From contig NZ_JAZHOH010000001.1 in assembly GCF_040419245.1 (NCBI RefSeq), positions 2,666,001-2,730,000 of the forward strand: 64,000 nucleotides of DNA. Reading direction: 5' to 3'. A model generated the notes under the pieces. That model saw only the letters and a program-made list of their open reading frames with translations, was not told the origin of the DNA and did not search any database. This DNA comes from Ewingella sp. CoE-038-23. Lineage in GTDB: Bacteria > Pseudomonadota > Gammaproteobacteria > Enterobacterales > Enterobacteriaceae. The position numbers were made by a program, and so were the translations under genes. Numbering within the stretch: position 1 is the first letter of the stretch; each line of letters opens with the position of its first letter. Positions 29,752 through 40,626 of the stretch are shown piece after piece.

Positions 29752-29773
29752 TTACGAGCCGTAAAATAATTCC
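29752..29773. promoter_or_regulatory. Distal Mlc operator of ptsG
   Basis: TTAC, GAGCC, GTAA followed by AATAATTCC. The 13-mer GTAAAATAATTCC is shared with the proximal site 168 bases away, similar to the two-operator spacing at E. coli ptsG. Confidence 0.5.
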
Positions 29774-29797
29774 AGTGAATGTGACTGCTTTTTAAGG

Positions 29798-30592
29798 CTA
29801 GCTCAGGGAGGAAGTGTTGAGATGTAAAAGGCGTGAAAAGTTGGCGGTTGTGGCTTCAGCCAGAGCGTCCAGACTCACCCCTTTCAATACGGCCATATAC
29901 TCAGCCACGTCGCGAACATAGGCTGGCTGGTTCTCTTTACCACGGTGCGGAACCGGCGCCAGATAAGGCGAGTCGGTTTCAATCAGCAGGCGATCCAGCG
30001 GCACATAGCGAGCCACTTCGCGCAGCTGTTCGGCATTACGGAAGGTGACAATCCCTGAGAAGGAGATATAAAAGCCCAGATCCAGTAAGAACTCCGCCGT
30101 CGGCAGGTCTTCCGTGAAGCAGTGCAGCACGCCGCCGCACTCACCGGCTTTCTCATCGCGCAGGATATCCAGCGTGTCCTGTCGCGCGTCGCGCGTATGC
30201 ACAATCACCGGCTTGTTCAGCTCGCGGCCCACGCGGATGTGATGGCGGAAAGACTCTTGCTGCAAGGCAATCTGCTGCTCTTCTTTCTGGTAGAAGTAGT
30301 CGAGGCCCGTCTCACCCATGGCAACCACTTTCGGGTCCGCCGCCAGCTGGCGCAGCTCGTCGAAATCATAACCACCATCAATGTTCAATGGGTGTACGCC
30401 GCAGGAAAACGCCACTTCCGGGCGATCGCCAATCAGCTGGGTCATGGCACGGTAGCCCGGTAAAGTGGTCGCCACCGCCAGCATAAACTTCACGTCACGC
30501 TCACGGGCTTTTTCTACTACTGCATCCACGCCGCTGTGCAGCTCGTTGTAATCCAGACTGTCGAGATGACAATGGGAGTCGACTAAAAACAT
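29798..30592 (-). CDS. ycfH: TatD-family metal-dependent hydrolase YcfH
   Basis: 264-residue TatD-family TIM barrel. Metal ligands: VDSHCHLD at 4-11, the Glu in GETGLDYF (about 92-99), His in VIVHTRDA (about 130), LHCFTE (about 155-160) and the Asp in LIETDSPYLAP (about 203-213). TatD enzymes are 3'-5' DNA exonucleases or hydrolyse D-aminoacyl bonds; the in vivo role of YcfH is not settled. Located after holB (81-base gap) at the end of the fab-holB operon, before the ptsG control region. Confidence 0.94.
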   Translation of the reverse strand: MFLVDSHCHLDSLDYNELHSGVDAVVEKARERDVKFMLAVATTLPGYRAMTQLIGDRPEVAFSCGVHPLNIDGGYDFDELRQLAADPKVVAMGETGLDYFYQKEEQQIALQQESFRHHIRVGRELNKPVIVHTRDARQDTLDILRDEKAGECGGVLHCFTEDLPTAEFLLDLGFYISFSGIVTFRNAEQLREVARYVPLDRLLIETDSPYLAPVPHRGKENQPAYVRDVAEYMAVLKGVSLDALAEATTANFSRLLHLNTSSLS

Positions 30593-30673
30593 AATATTTA
30601 ACTCTTTACGATGGTTTTGGCAGGTCAGCGCGCCGATGAAATGACGCGCTGCTGAATAATCTTTCGGACTTAA

Positions 30674-31651
30674 TTAGCCCAGCAGCTGTTCCCACTCGAG
30701 CAATTGCTCGGTGAGGATAAGCTCCCGGTTGACGCCAGTAATGGTCAGCAACTGCTGGCGGCAGTGCATCCAGCCCTGCACGCTTTTCTGCAATGAATCA
30801 TTGGTTTGCAGATGGGCAATCTGGCTAATCAAATTCTGTTGGTCGTGATTGATGATGAACTGTCCGGCGTTTTGCTGCCATTTAATGGCGTCGAGCAGCA
30901 GTGAGCATAGCCACTGCACGCGCTCGCCGACGTCATCATGATTAAGCTGCGGCAGCAATGAGAGCATATCCCGCTGCTGGCAGCTTTCGGCCAACTGCTG
31001 GCACAGCGCCACTCGCTGCTTCCAGCGCTCGGGCTGCAACAGCGCCTGAGCCGATAGCGGCGTACCGTTGCCAAGCCTGAGAGCAGTTTTAATAGCTACC
31101 GGATCGGCGCTCAGTTGGCGATTGAGCCACTGCGCCGCCAGATTTTCGTCTGGCGTCGCCAAATGCCAATACTGGCAGCGGCTGCGCAAAGTCGCCAGCA
31201 GGCTGGCCGGTTCGGTGCAACCCATCAGGAAATAGGTTTTCACCGGCGGCTCTTCCAGCGTTTTCAACAGCGCGTTGGCCGCCGCCTCGGTCAGCAACTC
31301 GGCGTCGGGCAGCCAGACCACTTTCGCCCCACCCTGCTGAGAATAGTTGTAGAGCGTTTCAATCAGTTGACGGACGGGATCAATACCGAGCGAATTCTTG
31401 CCTTTTTCTGGCGTTAACACGTGCCAGTCAGGATGGTTTCCGGCAATCATCAGTTGGCAGCTGTGGCAGGTACCGCAGCTTTTCTCGCCGTCTTGATGCT
31501 GGCACAGCAACCAGCGGCTCAGTCCGTAAACCAGAGCGTCCTCGCCCATACCGCGCGCCGCGTGCATCAGCAAGGCATGGTGGCCCCGGCCAGATTGGTA
31601 TTGGCTCACCAGTTGACGATAAGGGGCGCTCAGCCACGGATACCATGTCAT
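30674..31651 (-). CDS. holB: HolB, DNA polymerase III delta' subunit
   Basis: 325-residue clamp-loader subunit. AAA+-like fold with a degenerate P-loop ([20 protein letters not shown], no GKT), a zinc-binding Cys cluster CGTCHSCQL (about 59-67), [21 protein letters not shown] and the SRC motif LRSRCQYW (about 156-163). Delta' opens the beta clamp together with delta. The start ATG 31651 overlaps the tmk stop as ATGA. The C-terminal half is more diverged from E. coli than the core. Confidence 0.95.
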   Translation of the reverse strand: MTWYPWLSAPYRQLVSQYQSGRGHHALLMHAARGMGEDALVYGLSRWLLCQHQDGEKSCGTCHSCQLMIAGNHPDWHVLTPEKGKNSLGIDPVRQLIETLYNYSQQGGAKVVWLPDAELLTEAAANALLKTLEEPPVKTYFLMGCTEPASLLATLRSRCQYWHLATPDENLAAQWLNRQLSADPVAIKTALRLGNGTPLSAQALLQPERWKQRVALCQQLAESCQQRDMLSLLPQLNHDDVGERVQWLCSLLLDAIKWQQNAGQFIINHDQQNLISQIAHLQTNDSLQKSVQGWMHCRQQLLTITGVNRELILTEQLLEWEQLLG

Positions 31652-32292
31652 TGCGCTTCGCCCTGCTGCTCGGCAAACCACTGTTGCAAAGTCTGCTGAA
31701 TAGAGGCCGTGACCTGCTCCAGAGGCTGCGAAGCGTCAATGGTTTTGATCCGCGAGTCTTGCGCTACCAGACTAAGGTAGCGCGCGCGCGTCCGCTCAAA
31801 GAACGGCAGAGCCTCTTTCTCAATGCGATCCAGCTCGCCGCGCGCGCTGGCGCGTTGCAAACCAATTTCAGGCGGCAAGTCGAGATACAGCGTCAGATCA
31901 GGACGGAAGTCCCCCAGCGAGATATCACGCAGCGAGCGCATCAGCTCAGGGTCGATGCCACGACCGCCGCCCTGATAAGCTTGCGAAGAGAGGTCATGAC
32001 GATCGCCCACCACCCAGGCTCCACGCGCTAAGGCGGGCATAATAACGGTTTCCACCAACTGCACGCGGGCGGCGTAGAGCATCAGCACTTCGGCTTTCAC
32101 CGTCGGCTTGTCGTCGTCAACGCCGCGTTTAAACAGGTCGCGCAGTTTTTCAGCCAAAGGCGTCCCGCCCGGCTCGCGGGTGAAGACAATCTCCTCGACG
32201 CCGAGTTGGCGAAGTTGGTTTACCACGACGTCGCGCGCCGTGGTTTTACCGGCCCCTTCCAGACCTTCAATAACAATAAACTTACTTTTCAT
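31648..32292 (-). CDS. tmk: Tmk, thymidylate kinase
   Basis: 214-residue kinase that converts dTMP to dTDP. P-loop [10 protein letters not shown] (about 9-18), TREPGGTPL (about 38-46), the DR-type motif [21 protein letters not shown] (about 94-114) and an Arg-rich lid ([13 protein letters not shown], about 148-160) are intact. Start overlaps mltG by 11 bases; stop overlaps the holB start (ATGA). Confidence 0.97.
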   Translation of the reverse strand: MKSKFIVIEGLEGAGKTTARDVVVNQLRQLGVEEIVFTREPGGTPLAEKLRDLFKRGVDDDKPTVKAEVLMLYAARVQLVETVIMPALARGAWVVGDRHDLSSQAYQGGGRGIDPELMRSLRDISLGDFRPDLTLYLDLPPEIGLQRASARGELDRIEKEALPFFERTRARYLSLVAQDSRIKTIDASQPLEQVTASIQQTLQQWFAEQQGEAQ

Positions 32293-33307
32293 TCTTATTT
32301 TTCAATGCCTCGCGATACACACGCACCGCTTTATTGTGATTTTCGAGGTTAGTCGTAAAGGTGTGGCCGCCTTTGCCGTCAGCCACAAAATAGAGGTAAT
32401 TGGTCGTTGCCGGATGAGCCGCGGCTTCGATCGAGGCTTCGCTCGGCATCGCGATTGGCGATGGCGGCAAACCAGAAATTACATAGGTGTTGTAAGGCGT
32501 CGGCGTCTCCAGATCTTTACGGCTGATGTTACCTTTGTAGCTCTCACCCATGCCGTAAATCACCGTGGGGTCAGTCTGCAAGCGCATGCCAATGCGCAAA
32601 CGGTTGATAAACACCGAAGCCACTTCCGCGCGCTCCTCTTTGACCGCCGTCTCTTTTTCAATAATAGACGCCATGGTCAGCATATCGGTTGGCGTTTTAT
32701 AAGGCAGTGAATCAGCCCGGCCTTTCCAAATAGTGTCTACCGTCTTCTCCATATGCTGGTGAGCGCGCTTGAGCAGAGACAGGTCAGTCATGCCCGCGGT
32801 ATAGAGATAAGTATCAGGATAGAGCCAGCCTTCGGCGTTTTTGGTGTCGGTCATGCCCAGCGCGGCGGCAATTTCTTCGCCGGTTTTGCCACTCAATTCA
32901 TGTTTGAGATAGCCCGCGTTATCCAGCACTTTCATCCAGTCGCTGAGTTTAAAGCCTTCCACCAGACGCACGCTAAACTGCGCCTCTTTGCCACTTCTCA
33001 GTAATTCGAGCATTTGGCGAACCGTCATGCCTTTTTCAAAGCGATAGGTCCCAGCTTTGAAATTACTCAGCTCCGGCTCAATGCGCAGCAGCCAAGAGAA
33101 GTAGGGATTTTTTTGCATTATCTGGTGCTTCACCAGGAGGGTTTCCAGCACCACGCGGCCCGTACCGGCAGGCAGAGTAAAGATAGTCTCACTACTGACA
33201 TTGATCGGGCGATCGCCAAAAGTTTTCACTTTATGGTAACCAAAAGCCAGCGCAGCAAGCAGAATGACGATAATAAGAGCAGGGATTTTGAGTTTTTTAT
33301 TCTTCAT
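32282..33307 (-). CDS. mltG: MltG, endolytic murein transglycosylase
   Basis: 341-residue inner-membrane protein. One N-terminal TM (about 8-24), a LysM-like module, then the YceG catalytic domain with [11 protein letters not shown] (about 212-222) that holds the catalytic Glu, [13 protein letters not shown] and [16 protein letters not shown]. It cuts nascent glycan strands and may set their length. Lies between pabC (25-base gap) and tmk (11-base overlap). Confidence 0.95.
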   Translation of the reverse strand: MKNKKLKIPALIIVILLAALAFGYHKVKTFGDRPINVSSETIFTLPAGTGRVVLETLLVKHQIMQKNPYFSWLLRIEPELSNFKAGTYRFEKGMTVRQMLELLRSGKEAQFSVRLVEGFKLSDWMKVLDNAGYLKHELSGKTGEEIAAALGMTDTKNAEGWLYPDTYLYTAGMTDLSLLKRAHQHMEKTVDTIWKGRADSLPYKTPTDMLTMASIIEKETAVKEERAEVASVFINRLRIGMRLQTDPTVIYGMGESYKGNISRKDLETPTPYNTYVISGLPPSPIAMPSEASIEAAAHPATTNYLYFVADGKGGHTFTTNLENHNKAVRVYREALKNKNEK

Positions 33308-33332
33308 AAATGTTCACTTCTGATGCGCTGGT

Positions 33333-34130
33333 TTAACAAACCTGATGTAAAAAGTCGTTCAAGGTTGACGACGTAAAATGCCAATCTTCAACCTGACGCA
33401 CCGGCATAAAGGGCATCAGGGCATTACAAATAATCACTTCGTCTGCATCGCTCAGGGTCTGTGGCGGCTCTGAAACAACAGAAACGCTAAACTGGCCACT
33501 TTGCTCAAGCAACGCAATAATATGGTTACGCATCACGCCAGACACCCCTGACAGTGACAGATCGGGGGTAAAAACCTTCTCCCCTTTGCGCCAGAAAAGA
33601 TTGGCGGCACAGCATTCTACCAGCATCCCGGCGGTATCAACCACTAGTGCCTCTTGGGCATCTGTTTGGTCAAGGTGAAGACGTACCATCACCTGCTCGA
33701 GGCGGTTAAGATGCTTAATACCGGCTAACAGCGGGTTTTGGCTGAGCGCCACTGGGCTAAGGGCCAGTTTAATGCCTTGTTCGCGCCATGCGTGATAGTG
33801 CGCCGGATAATCAGAGGTGGAGATAATTCGCGTCGGCGAGATACAGCCTTGAGGGCTATAGCCCCGACCGCCTACTCCGCGCGTGACCATCACCTTGAGC
33901 ACAGCTTCGTCGCGCAGGCTGGCGGCGTGGACCATTTCGGCCTCGAGCAATGCCCAATCCACGCCCGTAATCATCAAACGCTCGGTCGCGGCTTTTAGCC
34001 GGTCGAGGTGCGCTGACAGCAGCTTTACCTTCCCCTCTGAGATATGGGCCGTTGTAAAGCTGCCGTCGCCAAATTGCGCAGAACGGTCGCCTGCTGGCAG
34101 TAAATTGGTCGAGACACCGTTAATCCACAT
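33333..34130 (-). CDS. pabC: PabC, aminodeoxychorismate lyase
   Basis: 265-residue fold-type IV PLP enzyme that releases pyruvate from aminodeoxychorismate to give p-aminobenzoate for folate. Motifs: FGDGSFTTAHI (about 20-30), the PLP Lys in AGIKHLNRLEQV (about 135-146) and GVSGVMRNHI. The start MWINGV follows GGAGT closely. Located after fabF (166-base gap with a terminator). Confidence 0.94.
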   Translation of the reverse strand: MWINGVSTNLLPAGDRSAQFGDGSFTTAHISEGKVKLLSAHLDRLKAATERLMITGVDWALLEAEMVHAASLRDEAVLKVMVTRGVGGRGYSPQGCISPTRIISTSDYPAHYHAWREQGIKLALSPVALSQNPLLAGIKHLNRLEQVMVRLHLDQTDAQEALVVDTAGMLVECCAANLFWRKGEKVFTPDLSLSGVSGVMRNHIIALLEQSGQFSVSVVSEPPQTLSDADEVIICNALMPFMPVRQVEDWHFTSSTLNDFLHQVC

Positions 34131-34240
34131 TACTTACTCCCGCTGTGACGCTTGTGAGCCAGTCCCCTGCGAAGCCTGAGGCAGTTCGCTTAGCCTATCA
34201 AGTAGAGCATTCCGACTTTATACCGCGAGTATCAGATAAC

Positions 34241-34265
34241 AAAAAGGCCCGAATATCGGGCCTTT
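34241..34265 (-). terminator. Terminator between fabF and pabC
   Basis: GGCCCG, AATAT, CGGGCC with T5 following on the minus strand. It probably attenuates transcription from the fab genes into pabC. Confidence 0.75.
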
Positions 34266-34296
34266 CAGACATCTTCAACAGGCTGGAAATATCCCG

Positions 34297-35538
34297 TCAG
34301 ACCTTACGGAAGACCAATGAACCATTGGTGCCGCCAAAGCCGAACGAGTTACACAGCGTGTATTCCATATTGCTTACCTGACGAGCTTCGTGCGGCACAA
34401 AGTCCAAATCACAACCTTCATCGGGGTTATCCAGGTTGATGGTTGGAGGCACAGCCTGGTCACGCAGCGCCAGCAGGGTAAAGATGGATTCAACCGCGCC
34501 CGCCGCGCCCAGCAGGTGGCCGGTCATAGACTTGGTCGAACTCACCAGCACGCGCTGTGCATCAGCACCAAACACCGATTTAACGGCCTGTGCTTCGGCT
34601 TTGTCCCCGGCGGCGGTAGAGGTACCGTGCGCGTTGATATAGCCAATTTTAGAGGCGGCAATGCCAGCATCGCGCAACGCATTTTCCATCGCGAGAGCGG
34701 CGCCAGCGCCATCCTCAGGAGGAGAGGTCATATGGAATGCGTCGCTGCTCATACCAAAACCAACGATTTCAGCATAAATCTTCGCACCGCGCTTTTTCGC
34801 GTGTTCGTACTCTTCCAGCACCATAATGCCAGCGCCATCGCCAAGTACGAAACCATCACGTTCTTTATCCCACGGACGGCTCGCCGCCTGCGGATTATCA
34901 TTACGCGTAGATAAAGCACGTGCAGCGCCAAAACCGCCAACGCCCAATGGGGTACTGGCCTTTTCGGCACCGCCGGCTAGCATGACGTCGGCATCATCAT
35001 AAGCAATGATTCGCGCGGCATGACCAATATTGTGAACACCAGAAGTACAAGCTGTGGCAATTGAAATGCTCGGTCCACGTAAGCCAAACATAATGCTCAG
35101 ATGACCGGCAATCATGTTTACGATAGTGGAAGGAACGAAAAATGGGCTAATTTTGCGGGGTCCGCCGTTAACCAATGAAGTATGGTTTTCTTCGATTAGA
35201 CCGAGACCGCCAATACCTGAACCTATTGCCGCACCAATTCGCGGGGCGTTTTCGGCAGTGACTTCAAGCCCAGAGTCTTGCATCGCTTGGATGCCGGCAG
35301 CAATGCCGTACTGGATGAAGGCGTCCATTTTGCGGGCATCTTTGCGCGAAATGTACTCTTCACAGTTAAAATCTTTTACTAAGCCAGCAAAACGCGTTGC
35401 AAAGGCACTAGTATCAAAATGGTCGATTAGGCTAATGCCACTCTGACCGGCAAGGAGAGCGTTCCAAGTGGACTCTACAGTATTGCCGACAGGAGACAGC
35501 ATGCCAAGTCCAGTCACTACAACTCGACGCTTAGACAC
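34297..35538 (-). CDS. fabF: FabF, beta-ketoacyl-ACP synthase II
   Basis: 413-residue condensing enzyme that elongates acyl-ACP, including the palmitoleate to cis-vaccenate step that adjusts membrane fluidity with temperature. The Cys-His-His triad is present: Cys164 ([12 protein letters not shown]), a His near 304 (NAHGTST) and a His near 341 ([12 protein letters not shown]). The end [14 protein letters not shown] is typical. Follows acpP on the same strand across a partial terminator. Confidence 0.97.
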   Translation of the reverse strand: MSKRRVVVTGLGMLSPVGNTVESTWNALLAGQSGISLIDHFDTSAFATRFAGLVKDFNCEEYISRKDARKMDAFIQYGIAAGIQAMQDSGLEVTAENAPRIGAAIGSGIGGLGLIEENHTSLVNGGPRKISPFFVPSTIVNMIAGHLSIMFGLRGPSISIATACTSGVHNIGHAARIIAYDDADVMLAGGAEKASTPLGVGGFGAARALSTRNDNPQAASRPWDKERDGFVLGDGAGIMVLEEYEHAKKRGAKIYAEIVGFGMSSDAFHMTSPPEDGAGAALAMENALRDAGIAASKIGYINAHGTSTAAGDKAEAQAVKSVFGADAQRVLVSSTKSMTGHLLGAAGAVESIFTLLALRDQAVPPTINLDNPDEGCDLDFVPHEARQVSNMEYTLCNSFGFGGTNGSLVFRKV

Positions 35539-35579
35539 GTTGTGTCCTCCAGGGAGGGAAAATTGATACGGTGGGTCAG

Positions 35580-35610
35580 AAAAAACTTAGGCGGTCGAAT
35601 GACCGCCTAA
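35580..35610 (-). terminator. Terminator/attenuator between acpP and fabF
   Basis: TTAGGCGGTC and GACCGCCTAA form a 10-bp stem around a 4-base loop, followed on the minus strand by G and T6. It likely explains higher acpP than fabF expression. Confidence 0.85.
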
Positions 35611-35635
35611 CTATCTAAACTAAAAGCAGATTAGC

Positions 35636-35872
35636 TTACTGCTGGCTAGCGTTGATAAAATCAATAGCTGCCTGAACAGTGGTGATCTTTTCAGCTTCTT
35701 CGTCAGGGATCTCGGTATCAAACTCTTCTTCCAGAGCCATAACCAGCTCAACGGTGTCGAGAGAATCAGCGCCAAGGTCGTCTACGAAAGACGCAGCATT
35801 AACTACTTCTTCCTGTTTAACACCCAGCTGTTCAACGATGATTTTCTTAACGCGTTCTTCGATAGTGCTCAT
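35636..35872 (-). CDS. acpP: AcpP, acyl carrier protein
   Basis: 78-residue acidic four-helix protein, essentially identical to E. coli AcpP. The phosphopantetheine attachment Ser37 (Ser36 after Met removal) lies in [18 protein letters not shown]. It carries acyl chains in fatty-acid, lipid A and lipoate synthesis. Located between fabG (153-base gap that likely holds its own promoter) and fabF. Confidence 0.99.
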   Translation of the reverse strand: MSTIEERVKKIIVEQLGVKQEEVVNAASFVDDLGADSLDTVELVMALEEEFDTEIPDEEAEKITTVQAAIDFINASQQ

Positions 35873-36025
35873 ACTCTTAAATTTCCTATCAAAACTCGCT
35901 TTCGCGATGGTTTTCGTAGTGTATAAAATGTTGAAAAAGATGCAACTAAATCCCGGCTGGTCAAACCACGAATTTGCTCTATTTTGCGGTTTTTACCGCA
36001 AATAACGCAAATAGTTTCGTAATTT

Positions 36026-36760
36026 TTAAATCATGTACATGCCGCCATTGACATGTAATGTTTCACCAGTGATGTAGCTGGCCTCATCAGAGGCTAAAAA
36101 AGCAACTGCGCTAGCAATTTCTTTGGCATCACCCAACCGGTTGGCTGGAACTGATGACAAAATGCCTGCGCGTTGATCATCTGTCAACGCCCTTGTCATG
36201 TCCGTCTCAATAAAGCCGGGAGCAACGACGTTGACAGTAATGCCGCGTGAAGCCACTTCACGCGCCAAAGACTTGCTAAAACCGATTAACCCGGCTTTAG
36301 CTGCCGCGTAGTTCGCCTGCCCTGCGTTACCCATAGTCCCAACAACAGAACCAATTGTAATGATCCGGCCAAAACGCTTTTTCATCATAGCCCGCATTAC
36401 TGCTTTTGACAGCCGAAATACTGAAGTCAGATTCGTATCAAGAATATCCTGCCACTCGTCATCTTTCATTCGCATGAGAAGGTTATCACGTGTGATACCG
36501 GCATTATTAACTAAAATGTCAATTTCGCCAAATTCAGCTCGAATCGTAGCCAATGTTTGTTCGATCGATGCAGAATCAACCACATTCAGGGCGATGCCCT
36601 TGCCGTTTTCACCTAAATATTCGCTAATTGCAGCCGCGCCGCTTTCGCTTGTTGCAGTACCAATGACTTTCGCGCCACCGGCAACCAACTTTTCTGCAAT
36701 AGCACGACCAATGCCACGGCTTGCGCCTGTGACGAGGGCAATTTTACCTTCGAAGCTCAT
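36026..36760 (-). CDS. fabG: FabG, 3-oxoacyl-ACP reductase
   Basis: 244-residue short-chain dehydrogenase using NADPH. Cofactor loop TGASRGIGRA (11-20), NNAG (85-88) and the catalytic set Ser138, Tyr151, Lys155 (GSVVGTMGNAGQANYAAAK). Ends SYITGETLHVNGGMYM as in E. coli. Ten bases after fabD. Confidence 0.98.
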   Translation of the reverse strand: MSFEGKIALVTGASRGIGRAIAEKLVAGGAKVIGTATSESGAAAISEYLGENGKGIALNVVDSASIEQTLATIRAEFGEIDILVNNAGITRDNLLMRMKDDEWQDILDTNLTSVFRLSKAVMRAMMKKRFGRIITIGSVVGTMGNAGQANYAAAKAGLIGFSKSLAREVASRGITVNVVAPGFIETDMTRALTDDQRAGILSSVPANRLGDAKEIASAVAFLASDEASYITGETLHVNGGMYMI

Positions 36761-36770
36761 GATGTTCCTC

Positions 36771-37703
36771 TTATTCTTGTTCGAGCGCAGCAGTCAGGCT
36801 GGCAGTATCATTTACGGCCGCTGCTGTTAAAGTATCAACAATACGTTTAGTCAGGCCGGTAAGAACTTTACCTGGTCCAACTTCAACTAAATGTTCAACG
36901 CCCTGCGCTGCCATGAATTCGACAGATTCAGTCCAGCGAACCGGGTTGTAAAGCTGACGAACCAGCGCGCTGCGGATAGCTTCAGGCGACGTTTCAACTT
37001 TGACATCCACATTGTTCACAACCGGATATTGCGGCTCGCTAAAAGTGACGTTCTCAAGCGCAACGGCCATTTTATCGGCAGCAGGCTTCATCAGCGCACA
37101 GTGAGACGGCACGCTAACAGGCAGAGGCAGTGCGCGTTTTGCACCGGCGGCTTTACAAGCAGCACCCGCGCGCTCAACGGCTTCTTTATGCCCGGCGATA
37201 ACCACTTGGCCCGGAGAGTTGAAGTTCACTGGGGAGACTACCTGCCCCTGTGTCGACTCTTCACAAGCTTTGGCAATAGCGTCGTTGTCCAGGCCAATAA
37301 TGGCGGACATCGCGCCAGTGCCTTCTGGCACGGCTTCTTGCATCAGTTTCCCGCGCAGTTCAACCAGCGAAATAGCCTGTTTGAAGTCCAGCACGCCAGC
37401 ACAAACCAGAGCGGAATACTCGCCCAGACTGTGACCGGCGAGATAAGCAGGCTTCGCGCCATTGCTTTGCTGCCATACGCGCCAGATAGCGACAGACGCC
37501 GCCAGCAACGCAGGCTGGGTCTGCCAGGTTTTATTCAGTTCTTCTGCAGGCCCCTGTTGTACCAGTTCCCACAAATTGTACCCTAGCGCAGATGAAGCCT
37601 CTGCAAAGGTTTCCTCAACAATCGGATGCGCAGCCGCTAAATCAGCCAACATCCCCAAGGCTTGAGAGCCCTGCCCAGGAAAAACAACTGCTATTTTTGT
37701 CAT
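36771..37703 (-). CDS. fabD: FabD, malonyl-CoA:ACP transacylase
   Basis: 310-residue enzyme that loads malonyl groups on ACP. FPGQGSQ (8-14), nucleophile Ser92 in GHSLGEYSAL and His201 in VPSHCALM are at the E. coli positions. Between fabH (18-base gap) and fabG. Confidence 0.98.
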   Translation of the reverse strand: MTKIAVVFPGQGSQALGMLADLAAAHPIVEETFAEASSALGYNLWELVQQGPAEELNKTWQTQPALLAASVAIWRVWQQSNGAKPAYLAGHSLGEYSALVCAGVLDFKQAISLVELRGKLMQEAVPEGTGAMSAIIGLDNDAIAKACEESTQGQVVSPVNFNSPGQVVIAGHKEAVERAGAACKAAGAKRALPLPVSVPSHCALMKPAADKMAVALENVTFSEPQYPVVNNVDVKVETSPEAIRSALVRQLYNPVRWTESVEFMAAQGVEHLVEVGPGKVLTGLTKRIVDTLTAAAVNDTASLTAALEQE

Positions 37704-37721
37704 TTTGATTATCCTGTTAAA

Positions 37722-38675
37722 TCAGAAACGTACCAGCGCCGAGCCCCAGGTAAAGCCACCGCCAAATGCTTCGAGAAGAACCAGTTGCCCGCGCTTGATA
37801 CGGCCATCGCGAACGGCTTCATCGAATGCTGCAGGAACAGACGCTGCAGAGGTATTACCATGGCGATCGAGGGTCACGACGACTTTGTCCATGCCCATAC
37901 CCAGTTTCTTAGCCGTTGCGCTGATGATGCGCAGGTTCGCCTGATGCGGAACCAGCCAATCAAGCTCTGAACGGTCAAGATTATTGGCCTCGAGAGTTTC
38001 TTCAACGATATGAGCCAATTCGGTCACGGCGACTTTAAAGACTTCATTGCCGGCCATCGTGACATAAGCTGGTTTTTCTGGCGCGGATTGATCTGGATAA
38101 GCCAGCGTCAACAAGTTGCCATAGTGACCATCGGCGTGCATGTGAGTGGAGATAATCCCCTGCTCTTCTGACGCGCCAAGCAGTACAGCACCCGCGCCGT
38201 CACCGAACAGAATCACGGTGCCGCGATCTTCCGGATCTAGCTTGCGCGACAAGGTGTCAGAGCCGATCACTAATGCATAGCGAACAGCACCGTTCTTGAC
38301 GTATTGATCTGCAACGCTCAGCGCATAGGTGAAGCCTGCGCAAGCTGCTGCTAAGTCAAATGCCGCAGTATCTTTGATACCCAACATGTTTTGAATCTGA
38401 CATGCCGAGCTTGGGAATGCGTGGGTAGATGAGGTTGTCGCAACAATGATCAGACCGACTTCGCTTGCGCTAACGCCTGCCATTTCAAGTGCCTTCTCTG
38501 CTGCATGCAGGCCCATTGTGGCCACAGACTCATCCGGTGCAGCGATACGACGTTCACGAATACCTGTACGGGTGACAATCCACTCGTCGGAGGTATCCAC
38601 CATTTTTTCTAAGTCGGCATTAGTCCGAACTTGCACGGGTAAATAGCTCCCCGTACCGAGAATTTTTGTATACAT
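37722..38675 (-). CDS. fabH: FabH, beta-ketoacyl-ACP synthase III
   Basis: 317-residue initiating condensing enzyme that joins acetyl-CoA to malonyl-ACP. The triad Cys112 ([10 protein letters not shown]), His244 (VPHQANLRI) and Asn274 ([11 protein letters not shown]) is exact. It starts 6 bases after plsX, inside a tight gene string. Confidence 0.98.
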   Translation of the reverse strand: MYTKILGTGSYLPVQVRTNADLEKMVDTSDEWIVTRTGIRERRIAAPDESVATMGLHAAEKALEMAGVSASEVGLIIVATTSSTHAFPSSACQIQNMLGIKDTAAFDLAAACAGFTYALSVADQYVKNGAVRYALVIGSDTLSRKLDPEDRGTVILFGDGAGAVLLGASEEQGIISTHMHADGHYGNLLTLAYPDQSAPEKPAYVTMAGNEVFKVAVTELAHIVEETLEANNLDRSELDWLVPHQANLRIISATAKKLGMGMDKVVVTLDRHGNTSAASVPAAFDEAVRDGRIKRGQLVLLEAFGGGFTWGSALVRF

Positions 38676-38681
38676 GTACGA

Positions 38682-39716
38682 TCAGTCACTCTTGGGTAAT
38701 ACAGCCTCAAGGCGCGCGGCTATCCGATGTGGAACTTGCCGCTGCACCGCCTGCACAGCCTGTTCGATAGCAACAGCGAACGCTCGCTGATTTGCTCCGC
38801 CGTGGCTTTTAATAACGATGCCCCGTAATCCTACTAAACATGCGCCATTATACTGGTCTGGATTGAGATGGCCGAAGCGCTTTGCTAATTTCTTCTGCAA
38901 AATACGGCCTAACCATTTCAGCCACCAAGCCTTCTTGCCACCCTCCCCAGAGGATTTTAACAGTGACAAAAACATCCTTATTACACCTTCCATGGTCTTG
39001 AGTGTGACATTCCCGACAAAGCCATCACACACCATCACATCAGTTTTACCGGTTAACAGCTCATTGCCTTCAAGATAGCCGATATAGTTGATAGCTGGCG
39101 TATTTTTTAAAATGGCTGCCGCGTCACGAATGTTATCCAGCCCTTTCGACTCTTCCTCGCCGATATTCAGCAAGGCTACGCGCGGGTTCTCAATGCCGAT
39201 GACTTCTTCAGCCATCACAGAACCCATCACGGCAAACTGGACCAGCATCGTGCTGTCACATTCAACATTCGCCCCAAGATCCAACACCACCGTTTTACTA
39301 CGCAGCTGATTCGGTAACACCGTCATCAGCGCCGGGCGTTCAATACCTTCCAGGGGCTTTATAACCATTTTTGCGAGTCCCATCAGTGCACCAGTATTAC
39401 CAGCACTGACACAGGCCTGCGCGTCTCCACTCTTAATCAGCTCTAAGGCCACCCGCATTGAACTTCCTTTGCTGGCCCGGATAGCTTGCGATGCGCGAGC
39501 GTCGCTGGCTATAACTGATTCAGCAGGAATAATCCGAATTCGTTCTCTCAGAGAAGGATCGGCTTTAGCAAGGAAAGGCGTGATAGCGTCGGGATCGCCG
39601 ACCAGAAGAAGATGGAGTTCAGAATTAGAGATCAGTGCCTGCAATGAAGCAGGCACTGTGACGGAAGGACCGAAGTCCCCGCCCATTACATCTAACGCAA
39701 GGGTTAGACGATTCAA
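38682..39716 (-). CDS. plsX: PlsX, phosphate acyltransferase
   Basis: 344-residue enzyme making acyl-phosphate from acyl-ACP for phospholipid synthesis. [18 protein letters not shown] at the start, [15 protein letters not shown] (about 102-116) and [17 protein letters not shown] (about 285-301) are diagnostic. The start is TTG at 39716, as in E. coli plsX, with AAGG upstream. Follows rpmF by 62 bases. Confidence 0.96.
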   Translation of the reverse strand: MNRLTLALDVMGGDFGPSVTVPASLQALISNSELHLLLVGDPDAITPFLAKADPSLRERIRIIPAESVIASDARASQAIRASKGSSMRVALELIKSGDAQACVSAGNTGALMGLAKMVIKPLEGIERPALMTVLPNQLRSKTVVLDLGANVECDSTMLVQFAVMGSVMAEEVIGIENPRVALLNIGEEESKGLDNIRDAAAILKNTPAINYIGYLEGNELLTGKTDVMVCDGFVGNVTLKTMEGVIRMFLSLLKSSGEGGKKAWWLKWLGRILQKKLAKRFGHLNPDQYNGACLVGLRGIVIKSHGGANQRAFAVAIEQAVQAVQRQVPHRIAARLEAVLPKSD

Positions 39717-39778
39717 GGTATCGCCTTGCTAGTACTTATCATGAGTGAGTTATCACGCAAATAAGTAGCAAGCAAATC

Positions 39779-39958
<180 letters not shown>

Positions 39959-40483
39959 TTAAGTACTTTTCTTTAAACTCGCTAATACGGCAAATGGATT
40001 TGGTTTCTCCGCCTCTTCAGGCAGTTTACCGAATACCATGTCCGCGTCGGACACTTCACAGTGTTCAGATTCATGTACCGGAACGACAGGCAAAGAAAGA
40101 ATGATTTCATCTTCAATCATTGCCAGCAGATCAACTTCGCCAAAGTCGTCGACTTCGATCGGCTCGTACGCTTCCGGTAATGCCTCAGCCTGTTCATCAT
40201 TGCGAACAGGGCTAAAACAATATGTTGTGTGAACCTGATGCTCAAACGTCTTACCACATCGCTGACATTCCAGAGTTACGAGAACTGCTGATTTGCCTTC
40301 GATAACGGCCAGCCGTTGATTGTCGATATTAAACGACAAAGATGTTTCCACATCAGAATCAACACTAACCACTGATGCCGCAACTCGTGTTACCTGATCA
40401 GGCGTGTAGACACCGGAGTAATCTAAACGCTTTTGGGCTGTACGAACCGCATCAACGGCCAAGGGTAATTTTACTTTTTGCAT
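39959..40483 (-). CDS. yceD: YceD, DUF177 protein, 23S rRNA accumulation factor
   Basis: 174-residue DUF177 protein. A CQRCGKTF motif (about 74-81) precedes an acidic region ([33 protein letters not shown], about 103-131). In E. coli and plants DUF177 proteins are linked to 23S rRNA accumulation. First gene of the yceD-rpmF-plsX-fab string, divergent from yceF. Confidence 0.94.
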   Translation of the reverse strand: MQKVKLPLAVDAVRTAQKRLDYSGVYTPDQVTRVAASVVSVDSDVETSLSFNIDNQRLAVIEGKSAVLVTLECQRCGKTFEHQVHTTYCFSPVRNDEQAEALPEAYEPIEVDDFGEVDLLAMIEDEIILSLPVVPVHESEHCEVSDADMVFGKLPEEAEKPNPFAVLASLKKST

Positions 40484-40626
40484 AGGGCGCGCATATTAAC
40501 TTTGTAACGACATAGAGTCAAAGAAAAAGGCCTCAAAACCGCACCTTTCACCAATATTCGCTTCCACAGCGGCCAACAGTTTAAGATGTGCAAATAAATA
40601 ACGCTACGCTTTGTGAAAAAATAATA

